Below are positions 6,114 to 10,042 of a stretch of 10,042 nucleotides of DNA, in pieces. A model generated the notes under the pieces. That model saw only the letters and a list, made by a program, of their open reading frames with translations. It did no database searches and was not told where the DNA came from. Within the stretch, counting starts at the first letter, position 1. The number at the start of each line of letters is the position of its first letter. The stretch is from Faecalibacterium prausnitzii (GTDB lineage Bacteria > Bacillota > Clostridia > Oscillospirales > Ruminococcaceae), in NCBI GenBank assembly GCA_002313795.1, contig DCCL01000033.1, positions 1,759-11,800 on the forward strand, in the 5' to 3' direction. A program made the translations under genes and the position numbers.

Positions 6114-7178
6114 TTATACGGACAGTCCCGAGATCTTGTTAAAGCCTTTCCAGACCTCTGCAAAGAATTTCAGGTTTTTCTTCAGCCACTCCGGCTTTGC
6201 ACCGCCGTTCTGCTCATACTTTTCGTTCTCCGCAATGGTCTTGACAGCCTCCATGTACCGCTTGGTCAGGTCGCGGATGCGGCTGCTCATCTGACGCATG
6301 GCGTCCAGCATGGCGTCGGGGTCATTCACAAAGTAAGCATTCATGTTGCTCTCGTCGATGACCCGCAGACGGCAGTCCGTCTCGGCCACTGCAGTTGCCG
6401 AGCGCGGTGCCGAATCGATGAGAGCCATCTCACCGAAGAAGCGCTCTTTGCCGGAGGTCAGGGTGGTCAGCTTCTTCTGGGTAGGCAGGCCATAGTCGGC
6501 ATAGATGCCAACGCTGCCCTGCATCAGATCATACATGCAGCTGCCCTTATCGCCCTTGTGGAAGATCACCGTACCGGCAGGGACTTTTTCTGCGTTCAGG
6601 ACGACCTTTCCATCCTCGCCGGCTGCGTTCTCTTTTCCCTCCGTCTCATGCAGGAAGCGGTCGGTATAATTGGGCCGGATGGCCAGTGTTGCCAGCTGCT
6701 CTTCCGTGGGGTCTGCATCGAAGATAGCTGCATACTTCTTGATGGTATCCATCCAGCTGTTCTCATTCTTCTTCTCGGGATGGCCCTCTTCCTGCTGGGC
6801 GATAACATGGCATGCTTCCATATAATTGTCCGTCAGCGTGCGCACGCGGCCGCTCATCCGGCTCAGCATGTCTTTCACCAGCTCAGGGTGCTTCTTCAGA
6901 TAGAAGCGCAGGGTATCCGAAGTGATCTCACCCAGACGGCATTCTTCCAGTGCGATAGCAGTGGCAGAGCGCACTGCCCGGTCGATGAGGCCCATCTCGC
7001 CAAAGTAGGGGTTCGGATCATCAGCACTGAGCACAGCCAGCCGCTTCTCATCCGGTTTGCCGTAGTGATAGTAAATTCCCACTTTTCCGCTGTTGATGTG
7101 ATACATCACAGGCTCACGAGCGCCCTCTTTGAAGATGGGTGCACCACTATATACTCTCTTCACAAAGATTTCTTCCAT
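6114..7178 (-). CDS. Stand-alone tandem cyclic-nucleotide-binding (CNB) domain protein
   Basis: A 354-residue soluble protein made of two homologous halves. CNB-A (about 7-125) has the phosphate-binding cassette FGEMGLIDRAVRSATAIA (59-76; Glu61 for the ribose, Arg70 for the cyclic phosphate). CNB-B (about 195-318) has FGEMALIDSAPRSATAVA (248-265; Glu250, Arg259). Each is followed by a matching helix (RMSGRVRTLTDNYMEA, 107-122; QMSSRIRDLTKRYMEA, 296-311), so the protein arose by duplication. Both cassettes look able to bind. Unlike CRP/FNR regulators there is no helix-turn-helix, and there is no kinase, channel or enzyme domain; the layout recalls a PKA regulatory subunit. Residue Ser after each Arg is compatible with cAMP (as in CRP) or cGMP. 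It sits directly upstream of a cyclase operon, the obvious ligand source. What it acts on is unknown. SD AGGA lies 9-10 nt before the ATG. Confidence 0.93.
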   Translation of the reverse strand: MEEIFVKRVYSGAPIFKEGAREPVMYHINSGKVGIYYHYGKPDEKRLAVLSADDPNPYFGEMGLIDRAVRSATAIALEECRLGEITSDTLRFYLKKHPELVKDMLSRMSGRVRTLTDNYMEACHVIAQQEEGHPEKKNENSWMDTIKKYAAIFDADPTEEQLATLAIRPNYTDRFLHETEGKENAAGEDGKVVLNAEKVPAGTVIFHKGDKGSCMYDLMQGSVGIYADYGLPTQKKLTTLTSGKERFFGEMALIDSAPRSATAVAETDCRLRVIDESNMNAYFVNDPDAMLDAMRQMSSRIRDLTKRYMEAVKTIAENEKYEQNGGAKPEWLKKNLKFFAEVWKGFNKISGLSV

Positions 7179-7245
7179 AAAAAGCCATCCTTTCTTTCAC
7201 AACGCCTCTACCGGGCTTCTCTCGGCCCGATGTTTTGACGTTCCT

Positions 7246-7285
7246 ATTGTAACAGAAAAACAGCAACAGAAGTGCAACGAAAAAA
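7246..7285 (-). promoter_or_regulatory. CNB gene promoter with GTTGC direct-repeat activator site
   Basis: On the minus strand a good -10 (TACAAT, 7246-7251) has no -35 at normal spacing. Instead GTTGCACTTCT-GTTGC (two GTTGC units, 11-bp period, 7263-7279) lies upstream, with 11 bp between the second unit and the -10. This is the layout of an activator-dependent promoter. The stretch 7260-7285 is identical over 26 bp to 9999-10024 on the plus strand. Confidence 0.6.
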
Positions 7286-7322
7286 TTTTTTCAAAATTTT
7301 TGCATTTCGTTGCACTTCTGTT
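7265..7322. repeat. 18-bp perfect inverted repeat in the divergent promoter region
   Basis: The arm AACAGAAGTGCAACGAAA at 7265-7282 is the exact reverse complement of 7305-7322; allowing one inserted T, the match continues to 7263 and 7325. The 22-bp centre is A/T tracts (A and T runs at 7280-7301), likely stiff or bent. Each arm faces outwards, towards the CNB gene on the left and the pseudo-receiver gene on the right. It reads as a two-sided operator or activator site rather than an RNA hairpin. Confidence 0.8.
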
Positions 7323-7345
7323 TGCATCGGCTGTTATTCTATAGA
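7305..7345 (+). promoter_or_regulatory. Probable promoter of the pseudo-receiver gene
   Basis: The right arm of the inverted repeat gives GTTGC (7309-7313) and TTTGC (7321-7325), followed by CTGTTATTCTATAGA (7331-7345) holding candidate -10 elements TATTCT (7335-7340) or TATAGA (7340-7345). The CTGTTA next to the -10 is shared with the CNB promoter on the other side. No consensus -35 is present, as on the other side, which suggests dependence on the same activator. Confidence 0.45.
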
Positions 7346-7379
7346 AAAAAGAAAACTCTGACAGGAAAGGAGAGATCTT

Positions 7380-7739
7380 ATGACGGTCCTTCTGGTCGAT
7401 ACGGATGTTGACCGAATGCACGAGACCGCACAGCTGCTTCAGGCACTGTTTCCCAGTCTGGATGGCTTATCCACCACAGACCCCCTTCTGGCGGCAAAAT
7501 ATGCCTTCGAGCGTCCCGTCGATGTCCTCATCGCAGGGCTGAACATGAAGCGGATGAACGGTCCCCAGCTCAGCGCATTCCTGCGAGAAAAAAGCCCCAA
7601 CGCCAAGGTCTGTTTCTTTGCCAGCAGACGGGAGTGGGCCGAGGCGGCAGCTGTGGGCAGCGAGAGCTGCTGCCGCCTCCCGCTGCCCGTCACCAAAGAA
7701 TCCCTGCAGAATGCGCTGGCCACAGCTCTGGCGTCCTGA
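7380..7739 (+). CDS. Stand-alone pseudo-receiver domain (no phosphoacceptor Asp)
   Basis: A 119-residue protein with the CheY-like fold and nothing else. The first strand and acidic pair are recognisable (VLLVDTDVDR, Asp7/Asp9). The phosphorylation strand reads DVLIAGLNMKRMNG (48-61) against the usual DLVIMDxNMPxMNG, so Gly53 stands where the phosphorylated Asp should be. The Thr/Ser region of strand 4 is FFASRRE (79-85) and the strand-5 Lys-Pro is Leu-Pro (102-103), so the switch residues are lost too. It should fold as a receiver but cannot be phosphorylated in the normal way, suggesting a binding adaptor or decoy, possibly responding to another ligand. The ATG at 7380 follows AAAGGAG by 7 nt. 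It is divergent from the CNB gene and shares its inverted-repeat promoter region. An alternative reading is a decaying regulator, but the frame is intact and well expressed-looking. Confidence 0.85.
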   Translation: MTVLLVDTDVDRMHETAQLLQALFPSLDGLSTTDPLLAAKYAFERPVDVLIAGLNMKRMNGPQLSAFLREKSPNAKVCFFASRREWAEAAAVGSESCCRLPLPVTKESLQNALATALAS

Positions 7740-7763
7740 GCGGCATCTTCCGGAGAAAAACAC

Positions 7764-7810
7764 AAAAAGCGGGGCAGATACCCTTTAAAAAGGGAGCTCT
7801 CCCGCTTTTT
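7764..7810. terminator. Bidirectional terminator between convergent genes
   Basis: AAAAAGCGGG (7764-7773) pairs with CCCGCTTTTT (7801-7810), and a second hairpin (CCCTTT/AAAGGG, 7781-7794) nests inside. An A run before and a T run after the stem let it act on both strands. It lies 25 nt after the pseudo-receiver stop and 21 nt after the response-regulator stop. Confidence 0.85.
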
Positions 7811-7830
7811 GCATGGCCATCTGACCGGTC

Positions 7831-8637
7831 TCACGCCTTATAGTTGAGCAGCAGTTCCGACGTGGTGATCTCGGCCCACGAATACTGGCTCATATATTCT
7901 CCCCGGTACAGGTTGACCGCGTAGGGCATCCGGTGCTGGAAATCATAGAAATCACAGTCGATGGCGTCACAGTTCAACGCCAGGGTGTTGCGGCTCCGGA
8001 TGAGGGCATTGTCCGCGCCCACCCGGGCAAAGGTGCTGGCCAGGTCGTGGATGGAGTTGCGCAGGTTGCTGTGGAGGGAGCGGGTGGCCGGGGCATCCTC
8101 CCACAGAACGCCGATGAGTTCTCCCATCGAGACGCTGGTTCCCTGCCGGTCCACCAGATAGGCCAGAAGTTCTTTGGTCTTGCGGCGCTCGAATTTCAGC
8201 GGTGCACCATCGCAGAACACCTCAAAGTTGCCGAAGCACTGCACCCGGATGCGCCGGGTGCTGTGGGGTGGGGTGATAGGTTGCTTGCTTTTGATATGGT
8301 CCAGCTCACAGCGCACCTCTTCCGCCGTGGCGGGCTTCAGCAGATAACCGTCCGCCCGCAGAGAGAACGCCTCCACTGCATACTCCGAGTAGCCCGTGAT
8401 GAAGACGATGGCGCAGTCATGATACTGCTCCCGGATGCGCCGGGCAAGTTCAAGGCCGTTCATCCGGCCCATGTTGATGTCAAGGAAGGCTGCGTCCGGC
8501 TGGTTTGTCCTGAGCCAGTCCAACGCCTCATCCGGCGCAGAAAAGCCCACGGCTTCCTCTACATCAGGCTGCTGGTTCAGCAGCTTTTTGGTCTCTTCCA
8601 GAACCATCGGTTCGTCATCCACACAGATCACTTTCAT
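7831..8637 (-). CDS. Response regulator with SARP-like winged-helix output
   Basis: A 268-residue protein. The receiver (1-118) is complete: Asp7/Asp8, phosphoacceptor Asp53 (FLDINMGRMNG), Thr81 and Lys101 (YLLKP). The output (about 128-225) is an OmpR-type winged helix of the SARP kind, starting RIRVQCFGNFEVFCDG and LKFERRKTKELLAYLVD, with RSLHSNLRNSIHDLASTF (186-203) as the likely recognition helix. After it only the beginning of the SARP BTAD domain is present (DFYDFQ, LYRGEYMS, 229-250); the TPR part is missing. A longer frame to 8721 is open, but the ATG at 8635-8637 starts exactly at the receiver (MKVICVDDEP) and overlaps the kinase stop as ATGA, so it is chosen. Partner of the adjacent LytS-type kinase. 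SARP winged helices bind short direct repeats at about 11-bp period, which fits the GTTGC motif upstream of neighbouring genes. Confidence 0.92.
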   Translation of the reverse strand: MKVICVDDEPMVLEETKKLLNQQPDVEEAVGFSAPDEALDWLRTNQPDAAFLDINMGRMNGLELARRIREQYHDCAIVFITGYSEYAVEAFSLRADGYLLKPATAEEVRCELDHIKSKQPITPPHSTRRIRVQCFGNFEVFCDGAPLKFERRKTKELLAYLVDRQGTSVSMGELIGVLWEDAPATRSLHSNLRNSIHDLASTFARVGADNALIRSRNTLALNCDAIDCDFYDFQHRMPYAVNLYRGEYMSQYSWAEITTSELLLNYKA

Positions 8638-9938
8638 TTTGTTTTTCCTTCCTTCGGCAGCCGGATGCGTACGGTCGTCCCCTTGCCGACCACACTCTGG
8701 ATGGTCAGCGTTCCGCCGCACATCGCCTCGATGCGCTGGCGGGTGTTGGTGAGGCCGATGTGGCTGCGGCCATCGTGCTGGCGCTGTTCGGGGTCGAACC
8801 CGACGCCGTCATCCTGTACGCTGACATACCATGCATCTTCCGTCTCCCAGGATGAAACCGTGACCGTGCCGCTGCCGGTCTCGGTGCGGGTGACGCCGTA
8901 GCGGATGGCATTTTCCACCAGCGGCTGGATGGTCAGCGCCGGCAGCATGAGGTCCCGCGCTTCAATATGATATTCGATCTTCACCTTGGGGAAGCGAAGC
9001 CGCTCGATGGCAAGATAGTTTTCCAGATGGTCCAGCTCCCGTTCAAAGGGGATGGGGGTGCGCAGCGAGAGAGAATCCATGTTGCCCCGCAGATATTTTG
9101 CAAACTTTGCCACCGTGTCCTCTGCACGGGGGTCCTGGGTGCTGCAGAGATATTTGATGGTAGTCAGTGCGTTGTAGAGAAAATGGGGCTGTATCTGCGA
9201 GAGCATGATAGCCACCCGGTTCTCCGCCAGCTCCTCAGCCTGCGCGGCCATTTTCTGGTTCTGCTCCACCAGCGAAAAGATAAAGATAAGGATAAGAGAG
9301 ATGGTGATGGCGATGTTCACCAGCGAGATGCCGTAGATAAACAGCAGCCCGATGGAGGCCGCAAAAGGCAGCGCAATGTAGGAGAGCATGGCAAGATAGA
9401 GGGGGCGGTTCAGTTTTTTCCGGTACTGCACCAGAAGGCTCCCGTCTATCAGCATTCCGACCCATGGCAGGAGAAGGGAGATCGGATACCACACCGCGCG
9501 GTGATAGTAGTTCTGGGAATCGAAGGTATAGTACAGGTGGGTGAACTGGGACACCACCACAAGCACCATGCCCAGAAGGGCAATGAGATATCCCGCTGCA
9601 ATGCGCCTGCGGGGGCGCTCCGTTCCGGGAACATCTCCGAAAAGGCAGCTGCAGACGTAGCCGTGGAACAGCAGCAGGATGAAGTCGCTGTCAAAGAAGA
9701 CCAGAAAATTGCTCACCCGAACCATCCAGTAGCTCATCTCACCGGCGCTGCCCCGGTAGGCCCATGCAAGGGCATCGCAGCACATCAGCACCGCACCGGA
9801 AAGCTGCATGGCCAGCAGCCAGCGGCGCTTGTGCGGCTCAAAACTGGTGTTGATGAGGGTGCAGACTGCTGCAATGAGGTCGAACAGACACGCCCAGATC
9901 AGCACTGCTATATGGACAGCCTGATAGTTGAACATCAT
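8634..9938 (-). CDS. LytS-family membrane sensor histidine kinase
   Basis: A 434-residue protein. The N-terminal half has about seven hydrophobic segments (7-30, 42-61, 73-95, 113-131, 147-170, 180-202, 205-225) and no obvious extracytoplasmic domain, so the signal is probably sensed in the membrane or by its short loops. A helical stretch (225-245) leads to the His_kinase domain: MLSQIQPHFLYNALTTIKYL (245-264) with His252 as phosphorylation site. The ATPase domain has LVENAIRYGV (340-349), DDGVGFDP (376-383) and IGLTNTRQRIEAMCGG (394-409). This is the LytS/YehU-type family, normally paired with LytTR regulators; here the partner carries a SARP-like output. Its TGA overlaps the regulator's ATG. 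Start is the first of two adjacent ATG codons, preceded by AGGGGG. Ligand unknown. Confidence 0.93.
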   Translation of the reverse strand: MMFNYQAVHIAVLIWACLFDLIAAVCTLINTSFEPHKRRWLLAMQLSGAVLMCCDALAWAYRGSAGEMSYWMVRVSNFLVFFDSDFILLLFHGYVCSCLFGDVPGTERPRRRIAAGYLIALLGMVLVVVSQFTHLYYTFDSQNYYHRAVWYPISLLLPWVGMLIDGSLLVQYRKKLNRPLYLAMLSYIALPFAASIGLLFIYGISLVNIAITISLILIFIFSLVEQNQKMAAQAEELAENRVAIMLSQIQPHFLYNALTTIKYLCSTQDPRAEDTVAKFAKYLRGNMDSLSLRTPIPFERELDHLENYLAIERLRFPKVKIEYHIEARDLMLPALTIQPLVENAIRYGVTRTETGSGTVTVSSWETEDAWYVSVQDDGVGFDPEQRQHDGRSHIGLTNTRQRIEAMCGGTLTIQSVVGKGTTVRIRLPKEGKTK

Positions 9939-9962
9939 TCTCTTTCCCCCTTTCGACTTCCT

Positions 9963-9991
9963 ATATTAGCATAAGGCGGATAGAGGTGCAA
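9963..9991 (-). promoter_or_regulatory. Promoter of the kinase-regulator operon
   Basis: On the minus strand TTGCAC (9986-9991) and TAATAT (9963-9968) are exactly 17 bp apart, with TG one base before the -10 (extended -10). Transcription should begin near 9955, giving a leader of about 17 nt with the AGGGGG ribosome site. The -35 lies in a degenerate copy of the GTTGCAC motif (CTTGCACCTCTATCC), inverted relative to the copy at 9999-10024. Confidence 0.75.
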
Positions 9992-9998
9992 GAAAATG

Positions 9999-10024
9999 TT
10001 TTTTCGTTGCACTTCTGTTGCTGT
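9999..10024 (+). promoter_or_regulatory. Exact second copy of the GTTGC direct-repeat motif
   Basis: This 26-bp stretch, six T then CGTTGCACTTCTGTTGCTGT, is identical to the minus strand of 7260-7285. GTTGC occurs twice at an 11-bp period (10006-10010, 10017-10021). It points to the right, so it probably activates a plus-strand gene starting beyond the window, divergent from the kinase operon. With the GTGCAA at 9986-9991 it forms an imperfect inverted repeat. Confidence 0.75.
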
Positions 10025-10042
10025 AGGTTTGTCAATGATGTG

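Noticed and set aside
6114..7178. CRP/FNR-type transcription factor
   Set aside because: Both halves are CNB domains and the sequence after the second is a short charged helix with no helix-turn-helix.
7263..7325. Inverted repeat read as a terminator or RNA hairpin
   Set aside because: It lies between divergent gene starts, upstream of both -10 candidates, and one arm recurs exactly at 9999-10024, so a DNA-binding site explains it better.
8638..8721. N-terminal extension of the response regulator by 28 codons
   Set aside because: It lies wholly inside the kinase gene in another frame, while the internal ATG at 8637 starts exactly at the receiver domain with the usual ATGA overlap.
1..10042. 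CRISPR arrays, tRNA or rRNA genes, insertion sequences
   Set aside because: No regularly spaced repeats, no rRNA-like stretch, no tRNA cloverleaf and no transposase were recognised on either strand.

Overview
The window looks like chromosome of a GC-rich gut Firmicute, most likely an Oscillospiraceae member of the Faecalibacterium/Gemmiger/Subdoligranulum type. This is an inference from strong AGGAGG-like ribosome binding sites, a TTG start, SpoIIE/STAS partner-switch proteins, a LytS-type kinase and a clostridial large serine recombinase. No taxonomic marker gene is present. Almost everything is a signalling locus, with a mobile-element recombinase at the left edge.

Layout, left to right. 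(a) 1-576, minus: the N-terminal 150 residues of a large serine recombinase, running off the window, preceded by a 42-residue ORF coupled to it by an ATGA overlap. (b) 682-5941, minus: a probable four-gene operon, read right to left. It encodes a PAS-class III nucleotide cyclase (4547-5941), a cytosolic metallophosphatase/5'-nucleotidase overlapping it by 10 bp (2991-4556), a STAS anti-sigma-factor antagonist (2640-2945), and a membrane protein fusing a SpoIIE/RsbU phosphatase to an RsbW-like kinase (728-2611). A strong terminator at 682-711 ends it. (c) 6114-7178, minus: a stand-alone protein with two intact cyclic-nucleotide-binding domains and no DNA-binding or enzymatic domain, with its own terminator at 6054-6089. 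(d) 7380-7739, plus: a stand-alone pseudo-receiver whose phosphoacceptor Asp is Gly. (e) 7831-9938, minus: a 7-TM LytS-family histidine kinase and a response regulator with a SARP-like winged helix, overlapping by ATGA. A two-way terminator (7764-7810) separates (d) and (e).

The parts look connected. The cyclase could make a cyclic nucleotide, the double-CNB protein could sense it, the nucleotidase could handle the product, and the STAS/phosphatase-kinase pair could turn the state into a partner switch. A 26-bp sequence containing GTTGC twice at an 11-bp period occurs exactly at 7260-7285 (minus) and 9999-10024 (plus), with a near copy at 7305-7325. It lies in the divergent regions upstream of the CNB gene, the pseudo-receiver gene, the kinase-regulator operon and a presumed gene beyond the right edge. 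The 11-bp direct-repeat spacing is what SARP/OmpR-type winged helices usually bind, so the SARP-like regulator encoded here is the natural candidate to bind it. The cyclase has all metal and transition-state residues, but its purine-specificity positions read Glu/Gly rather than the Lys/Asp(Thr) of adenylate cyclases, which leaves cGMP open as the product.
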